DNA of 47,207 nt from Chloroflexota bacterium (GTDB lineage: Bacteria; Chloroflexota; Anaerolineae; Aggregatilineales; Phototrophicaceae): NCBI GenBank assembly GCA_003696565.1, contig RFHA01000377.1, forward strand, positions 1 to 47,207, written 5' to 3'. Shown piece after piece: positions 1-7,741 of the stretch. The notes beneath the pieces are model-generated. The model was given only the letters and a program-made list of their open reading frames with translations, was not told the origin of the DNA and made no database searches. Position 1 is the first letter of the stretch; each line of letters opens with the position of its first letter. The position numbers and the translations under genes were made by a program.

Positions 1-650
1 AAATAGATGATACCCCCGCCACCGACTAATACGCCGCCCAGGGCGAAGGCTAAAGCATCATGCCATATCTTCCGCCAATCTCCCCAAGTCAAATAGACAT
101 AACCTAATATCAACGCGATGACAAAGTATATAAACGGATATTTGAACCATAGCACAACCGCGCTCATCATGCCGCTTAGCAATGCCCATTGCCATCCAGC
201 TTGATAGGCTTTAAAGGCTGTGAAAACTGCCGCCATCATGGGGAGAATTGCGATACCGTCATTTTGTGAAAGTGTCCAGAACGATTCACGGAAGTAAGTA
301 TAGGCGAACATCACCACCGCGATATATGCAGTTCTTACCCCTTTAAGGCGTGCCATGACCCAATATATCAATAATGCGAGTATTGTGAATAAAGTGAGAT
401 CAATGAGCCGAATGGTGACAGACGACACACCGAACAGGCGGATAAAACTCGCATATACATAAAATACAGCGGGGGGCTTGGGGTTCCATAAGTCGCTATA
501 AGGGATACGACCATCCAAAATCCCTTGCCCAATCGTTGCGAATTCACCCTGGTCACGCCCTAGTGGATAGGTCAAAATGGGCAGCGCAGCCAGTAAAGTT
601 AACCCAATGAGAATGAATAACCGAGATGTTTTAAAGGAGTTGTTTGTCAT
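1..650 (-). CDS. Glycosyltransferase family 39-like membrane protein (partial, N-terminal part)
   Basis: The reading frame opens at ATG 650 on the minus strand and runs without a stop to the window edge, so only about 216 N-terminal residues are seen. It begins with one membrane helix (about residues 11-28) and then an acidic extracytoplasmic loop with RDQGE (32-36) and NPKPP (56-60). This arrangement is typical of GT-C glycosyltransferases of the GT39/ArnT type, which move sugars from polyprenyl-phosphate donors to outward-facing acceptors. Several further hydrophobic segments follow. The acidic residues of the first loop are the expected catalytic site in this fold. No clear Shine-Dalgarno sequence precedes the start. 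The acceptor and sugar cannot be told, because the C-terminal part is outside the window. Confidence 0.8.
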   Translation of the reverse strand, partial: MTNNSFKTSRLFILIGLTLLAALPILTYPLGRDQGEFATIGQGILDGRIPYSDLWNPKPPAVFYVYASFIRLFGVSSVTIRLIDLTLFTILALLIYWVMARLKGVRTAYIAVVMFAYTYFRESFWTLSQNDGIAILPMMAAVFTAFKAYQAGWQWALLSGMMSAVVLWFKYPFIYFVIALILGYVYLTWGDWRKIWHDALAFALGGVLVGGGGIIY

Positions 651-705
651 AGCGATAAAGTAATGTTAGGGTAACCCTGTATTCAGTTTGCTGCTTGGTG
701 ATGCT

Positions 706-1707
706 TTACATCGGTGGTGGTATTTCAGCAGGCAAACGCGCTAAATCAGGATCAACAAAGACTGAAACAGTGTTCTCTTTTTCGCTTTGGTCAATCATCC
801 ACAAATTTAGTTGAGAGCAAATTTCCGCACTGATTAAAAAAATACTGGCAGTCAAGAACGCCCACAACATCAAAATAATGACCGTGGCGATACTCCCATA
901 GACGAATTGATAATCTGCTAAATTGCTAAGATACCACGCAAAAAGTGTTTTGGCGGCTTCTAAAGCAATAGACCCTAAAATGGCAGCGGGCCATATTGCA
1001 TCCCAATTAACATGGCGTGATGGCACAAAGCGAAACAGCATTACAAAAATAACCATATTCAACCCAAAAGGCAAAAAGAACGTACCAATCCGAATCCAGA
1101 CGCTGGGATTTGAGAGTAAAAAGGCATCAACTAATCGCAATAACCCAGATGTGATAAACGACAAGCCGATCAAGATAATCAATGCAACGGTCATCATAAA
1201 TGCCAAAGCGCGTTGTTTCCACATACTGCGGCTGGTAGGTACCTGGAAGATTTGATCTAATGATGATGTTAGATTAGAAAACAACCCCAATGCGGACCAC
1301 ACTAAACCGATCAACGCGACGATTCCGAAACTAGTTCCCTGACGTACCGCTTGTTGTAAACTATCTTGAAACAAACTGATGGTCTGTGTTTCTTCTGGTA
1401 AAAAAAGGATCAGCCCTTGATAAATTTGCTCTTGTGCCACGGTTGGACCTAAGATTTTACTGATACTGACGGCAAGTAACAGTGTTAAAGGAAAAACTGA
1501 AAACAGTGCGTAATAAGAAAGTGCTGCTGCTTGGCGCATGCCATAATTTTTATAATTCATAATTGCCGTCCATAAATGCCATGGGAGGGCACGACTGGCA
1601 CTTGGCAATTTGCGCCACCATTGCACGGTAATCACAACCGGCGGTAATGCTAAGATCGCTTGTTTTATATCCCGTAAAATTGCGCTAACATTAATTGTCA
1701 TCATCAT
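706..1707 (-). CDS. YihY/BrkB family inner-membrane protein
   Basis: This 333-residue protein has about six hydrophobic segments and the family hallmark near residues 57-75, where GMRQAAALSYYALFSVFPL matches the conserved 'AALAYYTLFSLFPL' region of YihY/BrkB proteins. The length is in the family range. It was once annotated as ribonuclease BN, which is a known misnaming; the true role of YihY proteins is unresolved, with a transport or envelope function usually assumed. Three consecutive ATG codons (1707, 1704, 1701) make the exact start uncertain by two residues. It lies about 55 bp upstream of the glycosyltransferase on the same strand and could share its transcript. Confidence 0.88.
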   Translation of the reverse strand: MMMTINVSAILRDIKQAILALPPVVITVQWWRKLPSASRALPWHLWTAIMNYKNYGMRQAAALSYYALFSVFPLTLLLAVSISKILGPTVAQEQIYQGLILFLPEETQTISLFQDSLQQAVRQGTSFGIVALIGLVWSALGLFSNLTSSLDQIFQVPTSRSMWKQRALAFMMTVALIILIGLSFITSGLLRLVDAFLLSNPSVWIRIGTFFLPFGLNMVIFVMLFRFVPSRHVNWDAIWPAAILGSIALEAAKTLFAWYLSNLADYQFVYGSIATVIILMLWAFLTASIFLISAEICSQLNLWMIDQSEKENTVSVFVDPDLARLPAEIPPPM

Positions 1708-1773
1708 GCTAAACCCAACTCATTTGTGTGTTCTTTAACGAAGTAATTTGGATGATTCTATGAGGATTATATC

Positions 1774-2358
1774 ATGCAATATGCTGTAATTTTTGATTTT
1801 GGTGGTGTTTTGATGAAAACAATTGATTACACACCACGTTTTGATTGGGATGATCGTTTGGGGTTGCCACGTGGCAGTGTAGAAAAAATTGTGCATAATC
1901 GAGATTCATGGGTCAAGGCACAAACCGGACTTATCTCCCTACAGGCATATTGGGCAGACGTAGCACGTCAGCTTAAATTAACGGATTTAGGTACACTGCC
2001 ACATGATTTTTATAGTGGGGATGCCTTGGATCAAGGTTTGATCCATCTGATTCATGATTTACGACGGGCAGGGCGCGCTGTGGCATTGTTAAGTAACGAT
2101 ACCCTAGAGTTGATGGATAAACTCCGCCGCTTGCAAATTGATGACCTATTTGATCCATTGGTGATTTCTGCCCAAATTGGTGTGATGAAGCCTCATCCAG
2201 CAGCGTATCAGACGGTGTTAAATCAACTTCAGTGCCCGCCGCAGGAGGCCATTTTCATTGATGACCGCTTGGAAAATGTGCAAGGTGCAGCGGCTTTAGG
2301 TATTCATGCTGTGCATTATACCCCTGGGTTGGATTTAGCTAAAATTCTCAATGCATAA
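1774..2358 (+). CDS. HAD superfamily (IA-type) hydrolase
   Basis: This is a 194-residue haloacid dehalogenase-like phosphatase. Motif I is FDFGGVL with nucleophile Asp8. The second Asp of the usual DxD is replaced by Gly10, as in the YihX/epoxide-hydrolase N-domain branch of subfamily IA. Motif II is LLSND (Ser near 108), motif III is the Lys of GVMKPHP, and motif IV is FIDDR near residue 168. The cap is a short helical C1 insertion. A GAGG motif sits 9 nt before ATG 1774. The substrate is probably a small sugar or nucleotide phosphate but cannot be told from sequence. It is divergent from the YihY gene across 66 bp. Confidence 0.88.
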   Translation: MQYAVIFDFGGVLMKTIDYTPRFDWDDRLGLPRGSVEKIVHNRDSWVKAQTGLISLQAYWADVARQLKLTDLGTLPHDFYSGDALDQGLIHLIHDLRRAGRAVALLSNDTLELMDKLRRLQIDDLFDPLVISAQIGVMKPHPAAYQTVLNQLQCPPQEAIFIDDRLENVQGAAALGIHAVHYTPGLDLAKILNA

Positions 2359-2412
2359 GCGTGTAAAATACGCTATAGTGTTGATAAATCAATTTTATTG
2401 AAGGAGTTTATT

Positions 2413-3030
2413 GTGGGTAAAAAATGGTTGATCATCATTTTGGCGATGGCGTTTGTTTTTGTCATGCCGGTTGCTGCACAATCCAGCCCGGATATTAATG
2501 TTCAGGATATTCTGGATGCCTTAGCCCCCAGAAAAGACCAGGCGTTATTGTTTGATATTCTGTTGTATCTTATTTTCTTCCTCGGCTTGATCAACACGAT
2601 GCTCATCCCTGATAAGCAACTATTTGCGTCTATGCTGAATTTTACGGTGATTGGCTTAACCGTCGCCTCTAAGCTGTTGATTGATGTGGTCAACGATGGT
2701 GGATATTTTAATCCGAGTGCAATTTTAGAACCAACAGACTTTGCTGTGTTGCCAATGAATGTAGGCATTTTTGTGTTGCCGCTCATTATGGCGGGCATGT
2801 TGCGTTCGGTTAAAGGGAAACCAACTAAGGCGATTTACCCGTCAATGCTTATGGGGTTGCTTGGTGGGGCGTATTTTTTCCTGTTTTGGTCAATTGAACA
2901 AAATGACCCAGATCAAATACCCCAGCCGGGGGATGATATGCAGCAGGGGATGCTCTTTATTGCGGTTGTGGTCGCCTTACCTTATTTACAATATCGCTGG
3001 CAGCAGTTTAAAAATTGGTGGAAGCGATAA
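2413..3030 (+). CDS. Hypothetical membrane protein with signal peptide
   Basis: I place the start at GTG 2413, preceded 6 nt upstream by AAGGAG, rather than at the in-frame TTG 2398, which overlaps that Shine-Dalgarno sequence. The 205-residue product has a cleavable-looking signal ending in PVAAQS, then about four to five hydrophobic helices and a short basic C-terminus (WKR). No known domain is recognised. It stands 42 bp before the DUF2007-like gene and is probably cotranscribed with it and the peptidase. Confidence 0.75.
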   Translation: MGKKWLIIILAMAFVFVMPVAAQSSPDINVQDILDALAPRKDQALLFDILLYLIFFLGLINTMLIPDKQLFASMLNFTVIGLTVASKLLIDVVNDGGYFNPSAILEPTDFAVLPMNVGIFVLPLIMAGMLRSVKGKPTKAIYPSMLMGLLGGAYFFLFWSIEQNDPDQIPQPGDDMQQGMLFIAVVVALPYLQYRWQQFKNWWKR

Positions 3031-3071
3031 GCTGGAGATACTCCGGCTTATCTTTTTATTTGAGGAAAATC

Positions 3072-3380
3072 ATGCCAAAAATTCAAAAAACTGATCAACC
3101 CAATAACGAGTGGCGCATTGTTTATATCACCCATGATATTAGTGAGGCGCATGTGGTTATGGGGCGGCTAAAACATGAAGGCATCATGGCAATTTTGGAC
3201 CATATGGCAGGAATGCAAGCACTTGGTATTACATTTGGCTCATGGGGGGAAGTTCGTGTTTTAGTCAATCCCGCAGATTATGACCGAGCTGAATCAATCT
3301 TGTTTGATGAGTCAGATAGACTTCAGCCCGGTGATGAGACGATTATTTATGATGAGGATTGGAACGATGACGTTGACTGA
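3072..3380 (+). CDS. DUF2007-like putative signal-transducing protein
   Basis: ATG 3072 with TGAGGA just upstream gives a 102-residue protein. The core (about residues 15-75) has the pattern of the DUF2007 ferredoxin-like fold: a strand with 'RIVYITHDISEAHVV', a helix, 'GIMAILDHMAGMQALG', and a final strand 'GEVRVLVNPADYDRAESIL'. These small domains are often described as PII-like, but their ligand is unknown. The C-terminus is very acidic (DETIIYDEDWNDDVD). Its last 14 bases overlap the start of the S58 peptidase gene, so translation of the two is probably coupled. Confidence 0.7.
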   Translation: MPKIQKTDQPNNEWRIVYITHDISEAHVVMGRLKHEGIMAILDHMAGMQALGITFGSWGEVRVLVNPADYDRAESILFDESDRLQPGDETIIYDEDWNDDVD

Positions 3381-4314
3381 TGTGCCGGGGATTCGTGTTG
3401 GGCATGTTACAGATGAAGAAGCAGTTACGGGGTGTACAGTGATTTTATGCCCGCCAGGGACGATTGGCGGGGTGGATCAACGTGGTGGCGCGCCGGGCAC
3501 GCGCGAGACAGATTTGTTACGTCCGATGCATTTGGTGGAACGTGTTGATGCTGTTGTGTTGGCTGGGGGTAGTGCCTATGGCTTGGCGGCAGCGGATGGG
3601 GTGATGCGCTTTTGTGAAGAAAATCGCCTCGGCTTTCCGGTGGCGGAAAATCTGGTTGTGCCGATTGTCCCCGCTGCTATCTTGATGGATTTATTGATTG
3701 GGCGTTCTGATATTCGACCCGATGCAGCGATGGGGTATGCTGCGGCACAAGCTGCATCATCTGCACCAGTTATAGAAGGTAGTGTTGGCGCGGGGACGGG
3801 GTGTCGTGTGGGCAGCATGATGGGGAACGCGCTTGCCACCAAAGGCGGAATCGGTTCAGCTAGTGTTGATTTAGGCGATGGTTTGATTGTTGCGGCTTTG
3901 ATCGCCGTTAATGCGGTGGGGGATGTGTTGGATGAGCAAGGACAAATCCTTGCCGGTTTGCGCCACCCGGAAAACCCACAGGAATTTATGCCAACGTTAC
4001 AAGCGATGAAGGCAATGGCGCATATGCCTTTTGGTAATACTGTGATCGGCGTGGTTGCCACCAATGCCAAACTGAGCAAAGAACATATCAATAAAGTTGC
4101 CCAAATGGCACAAGACGGGCTAGCACAGGCGATTCGCCCAGCACATACGTTATACGATGGTGATACGATCTTCGCGCTGGCAACTGGCGAGATAGATGCA
4201 AATGTCAATGTTATTGGTGCATATGCGGCAGAGACTGTTGCCCAAGCGATTCGGCGCGGGGTACGTGCTGCCAAATCATTAGGTGGAGTCCTGGCATATA
4301 ACGACTCGATATAA
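3367..4314 (+). CDS. P1 (S58) family peptidase, DmpA/aminopeptidase-like
   Basis: A 315-residue member of the S58 family, the N-terminal-nucleophile fold of DmpA and BapA, which removes N-terminal residues from peptides or beta-peptides after self-cleavage. Visible marks are the N-terminal 'DVPGIRVGHVTD' opening, 'GGVDQRGGAPGTRETDLL', 'VLAGGSAYGLAAADGV' and the likely autoprocessing site GGIGSAS, where the Ser after Gly would become the nucleophile. The start is taken at ATG 3367 because homologues begin with 'xLTDVPGIRVGH'; ATG 3349 or 3352 would add five or six residues. It overlaps the DUF2007-like gene by 14 nt. It converges on the ABC ATPase gene with only 18 bp between stops. Confidence 0.88.
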   Translation: MTLTDVPGIRVGHVTDEEAVTGCTVILCPPGTIGGVDQRGGAPGTRETDLLRPMHLVERVDAVVLAGGSAYGLAAADGVMRFCEENRLGFPVAENLVVPIVPAAILMDLLIGRSDIRPDAAMGYAAAQAASSAPVIEGSVGAGTGCRVGSMMGNALATKGGIGSASVDLGDGLIVAALIAVNAVGDVLDEQGQILAGLRHPENPQEFMPTLQAMKAMAHMPFGNTVIGVVATNAKLSKEHINKVAQMAQDGLAQAIRPAHTLYDGDTIFALATGEIDANVNVIGAYAAETVAQAIRRGVRAAKSLGGVLAYNDSI

Positions 4315-4332
4315 TACGATACGCCACCGTGG

Positions 4333-5076
4333 CTATAATCTAATGGCTTTGCGAATTGTTTGTGCAAGGTAGGCAAATTCTGTGTCATATGTTTGCTCTA
4401 TGTGGCGCGGACGGGGTAAATCAACGGCTATATCTTCTACAATTTGCCCTGGACGTGGACTCATCACCAACACACGATCCGAAAGCAACACAGCTTCATG
4501 AATATCATGCGTGACCATGACAGCTGTTTGGCGATCTCTTGCCCACATTGCAAGTAAATCCAGGCTAATTTGCTCACGGGTCATGGCATCTAACGCCCCA
4601 AATGGTTCATCCAGCAATAAGACATCTGGCTTTTGAATGAGAACACGCCCTAATGCAACCCGTTGCGCCATCCCGCCGGAAAGTTCGTCTGGATAAGCTT
4701 TGGCAAAATCCTCTAAATTGAGTAGCGGTAACAAATCATAGACAGCAGCTTGTCTTTCTATAGACGATATCCCAGCTAATTCTAATGGAAGGGCAATGTT
4801 ATCCATCACAGTGCGCCAGGGCATTAAATTGGCGGATTGAAACATCATCCCTACGCGCATGGATGGTTGCCGGATTATTTGCTCTCCAAGCCGTGCTTCT
4901 CCAAAAGACGCGGCTTGTAATCCTGCTAGTACGCGGATCAATGTGCTTTTGCCGCATCCACTTGGTCCTACAATTGCCACAAATTGCCCGGCTTGAATTT
5001 GTATACTTACCGGACCTAAAGCACGCAGTGCGCCGAATTCAACAACTAAATTATGGGTTGTCAAATTGATGGACAT
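4333..5076 (-). CDS. ABC transporter ATP-binding protein of the riboflavin-type (NMT1-class) importer
   Basis: The 247-residue ATPase carries all ABC motifs: Walker A GPSGCGKST (about 37-45), signature LSGGMAQR (about 133), Walker B VLLLDEPFGALDAMTR and the switch His in MVTHDIHEAVLLSD. It is closest in style to the SsuB/TauB/ThiZ class that pairs with NMT1-type binding proteins. ATG 5076 has AAGGAG 8 nt upstream. It is the last gene of the riboswitch-led operon and, with the permease and binding protein, would energise riboflavin uptake. A strong hairpin followed by T residues lies between it and the binding-protein gene, so its expression is probably lower than that of the upstream genes. 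Confidence 0.9.
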   Translation of the reverse strand: MSINLTTHNLVVEFGALRALGPVSIQIQAGQFVAIVGPSGCGKSTLIRVLAGLQAASFGEARLGEQIIRQPSMRVGMMFQSANLMPWRTVMDNIALPLELAGISSIERQAAVYDLLPLLNLEDFAKAYPDELSGGMAQRVALGRVLIQKPDVLLLDEPFGALDAMTREQISLDLLAMWARDRQTAVMVTHDIHEAVLLSDRVLVMSPRPGQIVEDIAVDLPRPRHIEQTYDTEFAYLAQTIRKAIRL

Positions 5077-5110
5077 GGGTTCTCCTTACGTAGTGGGTTG
5101 CCACAAGCGT

Positions 5111-5148
5111 GTAACAAAAACCCCTAATTTATTTATGGGGGGTGTTAC
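5111..5148 (-). terminator. Terminator-like hairpin between the binding-protein and ATPase genes
   Basis: Read on the minus strand, a run of C (in ACCCCCC) pairs with AGGGGT across an A/T-rich loop and is followed by TTTTTGTTAC. Outer GTAACA and TGTTAC arms can extend the stem. This resembles a partial intrinsic terminator inside the operon, which would lower ATPase expression relative to the binding protein. Confidence 0.55.
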
Positions 5149-5163
5149 AATGTTTTTGTAATC

Positions 5164-5184
5164 ATGGGGGCAATTTGCCCCCAT
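5164..5184 (-). terminator. GC-rich hairpin directly after the substrate-binding protein gene
   Basis: ATGGGGGCA and TGCCCCCAT form a perfect 9-bp stem with a 3-nt loop, starting 8 bp past the stop of the binding-protein gene. There is no T tract after it. Such stems after binding-protein genes commonly protect the upstream mRNA from 3' decay, and together with the next hairpin it probably sets operon stoichiometry. Confidence 0.5.
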
Positions 5185-5191
5185 CGAGTTA

Positions 5192-6319
5192 TTATTCTTC
5201 CTCATCATGTTTCGGTAAGAAATCATTAGTGTATGCAGCAGACAGATCACCGACATCGCCTACCAAGGTTCCCATTTCTTCTAACACAGCTAACGTTGCT
5301 TCCCATGATGCTGGATCAGTATAGCCAAGTTGATCAGCATCCCATAATTCGATGGTTGCCAGCAACACCTCAAATTGAATGAGTGTTTCCGGCTCAAATT
5401 CAGCTCGTAGGGCTTCTAATAAATCTGCGCGACTCTGTGCGATGGCTTCACGGTCGGGGTTGGTTGCCAGGAATGCATTTTGAGCTTCTGCGGCGGCTTC
5501 TAATGCAGCGCGGAATTCATCTGTAATGGGCAGTGTGTCTACATACTCCAAGCTAATGAGGTAGGCATCTGCCGGGTTATTGATGACGTGTGCTAGCCCT
5601 GCATCATATGCTGAAACCATAGCTTGCACAAGTTCCGGGTTGGATTCAATCAAGGCTTCGTTTGTTACAATACCATTGGATACCATATCCACATAATCCG
5701 CCACATAAACCACGCTCACGCTGCTGATATCGCCGCAGTTGCCTGCATCTGCACGTTGTTGGATTTGCAAGGGTTCGTTATTGACATAAATGACGGATAC
5801 ATCCACACCACCTAAACAAACAACATCCGGTGCGTTAAAGCCAATTGGCTCCAAGGTGACATCCCGTTCACGTAAGCCCAGTGCATTAAGCAGGGCGATA
5901 AAACCTGTATAAGATGCTCCAGATCGCCCTGGGATACCGATTTTGACGTTCTCTAGGTCAAATGTCACGGTATCCGGCACGACAACACCAACCGGATATT
6001 TTTGGAACCACTCATAAATAAACACGACAGGACGACCACCAGCCCGTGCTAATAAGACTTGTTCCCCCCCAATCATGCCAAAAGGTAGTTCACCTGTTGC
6101 AATCAAATCCACACCGACACTTTCGGTTCCATGTTGAATTTTCAACTGATAACCGTAATCTCCCATATAAAGCTCATTGGTGACATACAATGGTGAAAAT
6201 TGGATATTAGGGACAAATGTCAGGAAGAAATCGATGGTTTCTAGGTCATCATTTTCTTGTGCGTATGCCGGGGCGATCATCAAAATGAAGAGCAAAGTGA
6301 ACAGAAAGCGTTTTAACAT
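5192..6319 (-). CDS. ribY: ABC transporter substrate-binding protein, NMT1/THI5-like; probable riboflavin-binding RibY
   Basis: This 375-residue exported protein starts at ATG 6319 with AAGGAG upstream and has a signal peptide (MLKRFLFTLLFILMIAPAYA). The mature part has NMT1/THI5 features: 'FVPNIQFSPLYVTNE' at the start of the fold, 'ATGELPFGMIGGEQVLLARAGG' and 'KIGIPGRSGASYTGF'. Proteins of this family bind thiamine precursors, but the Chloroflexus RibY member binds riboflavin. The FMN riboswitch ahead of the operon argues for riboflavin here too. There is no lipobox Cys, so it is either released or held by an uncleaved anchor. The assignment to riboflavin rests on context and not on binding residues. 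Confidence 0.82.
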   Translation of the reverse strand: MLKRFLFTLLFILMIAPAYAQENDDLETIDFFLTFVPNIQFSPLYVTNELYMGDYGYQLKIQHGTESVGVDLIATGELPFGMIGGEQVLLARAGGRPVVFIYEWFQKYPVGVVVPDTVTFDLENVKIGIPGRSGASYTGFIALLNALGLRERDVTLEPIGFNAPDVVCLGGVDVSVIYVNNEPLQIQQRADAGNCGDISSVSVVYVADYVDMVSNGIVTNEALIESNPELVQAMVSAYDAGLAHVINNPADAYLISLEYVDTLPITDEFRAALEAAAEAQNAFLATNPDREAIAQSRADLLEALRAEFEPETLIQFEVLLATIELWDADQLGYTDPASWEATLAVLEEMGTLVGDVGDLSAAYTNDFLPKHDEEE

Positions 6320-6389
6320 ATTAACTCCTTGTCTGTAGATATAAAATTATACAGGTGGATAATTATCCAACTGTTGTCCAAACAATCCT

Positions 6390-7217
6390 TTAACGCCGCA
6401 TAAAACGTCGTTCGATAAATGCCACAATGCTATAGAGAGTGCTTGCCAATGCAGACATGCTGATAGCCGAGACAAACACGAGTGGCGTGTTGTAACTTCC
6501 GCGTGCTTCAGTGATGAGCACCCCTAATCCCTCGTTTGCTACGATGAACTCTCCTACGACAGCACCAATGACAGACAACGTCGCACTGGTTTTCATCCCT
6601 GTAAGCAAAATTGGCAGGGCGGCTGGCACTTCTAATTTTCTGAACATTTGCCAGCGACTCGCCCGATACATCTTCATCAGGTCACGTAAGTTTTGTGGTA
6701 CGCTGCGTATTCCAACAATGGTATTCATCAACATTGGGAAAAAGACGATCAACACACAGGTGAGAATTTTGCTTTGTGAACCTGTACCGAACCAGATAAC
6801 TAGCACCGGTGCATAAGCGACGATGGGCATCGACTGAAACGCGACGACAATGGGGGAGAGTAGCGTTTCTAGCAAGGGACTTTTGGCAATGATATAACCG
6901 AGGCTAATACCGATAGTTAAACCAATTGCTAGTCCTGGTAAAACTCTACCAAGTGTTGCGCTTGTATGATACCACAATGTGCTATCAAATACATTGTCTC
7001 CATCAGTTAAAACACGATGAAATGTTTCAAAAACGGCTTCGGGCGTGGGGAGTAAGAAGGATTTTACTTTACCGCTGTGCGCTACCCAATACCATAATAT
7101 AAGCACCAAACTAAAGGATATAGGTCGTCCTCGCCCTAAACGCCACAATAAGCGATTGTACTTGGCTATACGCTGTTGTACGCTATTTTGTTTTGAGATT
7201 TCAAGTGTTTGTTGCAT
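6390..7217 (-). CDS. ribX: ABC transporter permease, probable riboflavin importer RibX
   Basis: A 275-residue BPD_transp_1-type permease with about six membrane helices. The cytoplasmic EAA loop is recognisable as 'MKMYRASRWQMFRKLEVPAALPILLTG', the surface that contacts the ATPase. I choose ATG 7217, preceded 7 nt upstream by GGGG. The open frame reaches ATG 7310, but those extra residues would be encoded inside the riboswitch expression platform and have no homology. It is the first gene of the operon with the binding protein (70 bp downstream) and the ATPase. Its ribosome-binding region sits in a hairpin controlled by the riboswitch. Confidence 0.88.
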   Translation of the reverse strand: MQQTLEISKQNSVQQRIAKYNRLLWRLGRGRPISFSLVLILWYWVAHSGKVKSFLLPTPEAVFETFHRVLTDGDNVFDSTLWYHTSATLGRVLPGLAIGLTIGISLGYIIAKSPLLETLLSPIVVAFQSMPIVAYAPVLVIWFGTGSQSKILTCVLIVFFPMLMNTIVGIRSVPQNLRDLMKMYRASRWQMFRKLEVPAALPILLTGMKTSATLSVIGAVVGEFIVANEGLGVLITEARGSYNTPLVFVSAISMSALASTLYSIVAFIERRFMRR

Positions 7218-7224
7218 AAAAATA

Positions 7225-7249
7225 CCCCGCTTATTATTTCGGGGCAGGG
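7225..7249 (-). promoter_or_regulatory. Riboswitch expression platform: SD-covering hairpin and anti-aptamer strand
   Basis: On the minus strand CCCCG (7244-7240) pairs with CGGGG (7229-7225) across a 10-nt A-rich loop. The G run is the only Shine-Dalgarno-like element before ATG 7217, and TATTTTT follows the stem. The strand CCCTGCCCCGAA (7249-7238) is also a perfect 12-nt complement of TTCGGGGCAGGG in the aptamer's 5' side (7543-7532). The two pairings exclude each other, which is what an on/off switch needs. Confidence 0.7.
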
Positions 7250-7264
7250 GTAAAGCAAACAAGC

Positions 7265-7305
7265 GTGAATGCCTATTCTTGTAAAAATAGCATTCTCGCA
7301 ACATA
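7265..7305 (-). other. Stable hairpin in the riboswitch leader
   Basis: Downstream of the aptamer, the minus strand contains GAATGC-TATT paired with AATA-G-GCATTC, closed by GCG and CGC arms. The tail TTGTTTGCTTT is T-rich, so this may act as a terminator or as a spacer helix between aptamer and sequestering hairpin. A weaker stem (AACGC with GCGTT, about 7316-7339) followed by TTGGTTTGTTT precedes it. Confidence 0.45.
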
Positions 7306-7351
7306 AACAAACCAAAACGCCTGCGCTTATAGGTGCGTTGGGTCTGTTTTA

Positions 7352-7545
7352 CCTTCTCCCATCCAGACTATAACTGTCGGCTCTGGCTTTTGACCAGATC
7401 CACCGGCATGAAAACAGAAGGCTTTGGGTGCCTCTTAAAAGCTGTTTCATGACTCAGTGTTTAAAAAAACACTGAAACGGGTCGCGGGCTTGTTGTGATA
7501 CATCACAACCTACCGCCGGTCGGGAATTTCACCCTGCCCCGAAGG
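7352..7545 (-). ncRNA. FMN riboswitch (RFN element) aptamer
   Basis: The minus strand carries the conserved RFN blocks in order: TTCGGGGCAGGGTGAAATTC, CCGACCGGCGGTAGG, AGCCCGCGA, GGTGGATCTGGT, CCAGAGCCGACAGTTA and AGTCTGGATGGGAGAAGG. The P1 stem is CCTTC with GAAGG. One arm is enlarged: GGTTGTGAT with ATCACAAC makes a long P2 tip. The variable region between GCCCGCGA and GGTGGAT contains a separate hairpin (CAGTGTTT with AAACACTG). RFN elements bind flavin mononucleotide and normally shut off riboflavin synthesis or uptake genes. No rib biosynthesis gene is near, so it controls the ABC importer downstream. Confidence 0.96.
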
Positions 7546-7561
7546 TTCAATTGTTGCTTAG

Positions 7562-7588
7562 ATTATATCACAAATACCTTGTTTTCAA
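7562..7588 (-). promoter_or_regulatory. Sigma-70-type promoter of the riboswitch operon
   Basis: On the minus strand TTGAAA (7588-7583) is followed after 15 nt by an extended -10 element, TGATATAAT, whose TATAAT covers 7567-7562. The expected start of transcription is near 7555, about ten bases before the aptamer. The short spacer is offset by the TGn extension. Confidence 0.72.
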
Positions 7589-7701
7589 ACGACAATTTGA
7601 TTAATTTGCTAAATTTATGAAATTCCAGTCAGAAAATACCAGGAAACGTTAGAAATATCATACATTGTGGCGGAATTACGCTTGTGTTATATGAACTCTT
7701 G

Positions 7702-7707
7702 TATAAT
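7702..7707 (+). promoter_or_regulatory. Candidate -10 element for the HEAT-repeat gene
   Basis: A perfect TATAAT lies 34 bp before ATG 7742. The best -35-like hexamers are TTGTGT (7682, spacer 14) and TTACGC (7676, spacer 20), neither ideal, so the promoter is tentative. Confidence 0.4.
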
Positions 7708-7741
7708 GAACATAACGTAACTTATTTTATGGACAATAAAA

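Noticed and set aside
3576-4388. 270-residue minus-strand open frame opposite the S58 peptidase gene
   Set aside because: It is the antisense shadow of a well-supported peptidase gene, rich in Ala, Pro, Ser and Thr, with no ribosome site and no recognisable motif.
5192-7217. Thiamine-precursor (ThiXYZ) or sulfonate transporter as identity of the operon
   Set aside because: The NMT1 fold would allow it, but the leader is an FMN aptamer and not a TPP aptamer, so riboflavin is the better call.
7217-7310. Longer permease start at ATG 7310
   Set aside because: The added 31 residues come from the riboswitch expression platform, are not hydrophobic or conserved-looking, and have no ribosome site.
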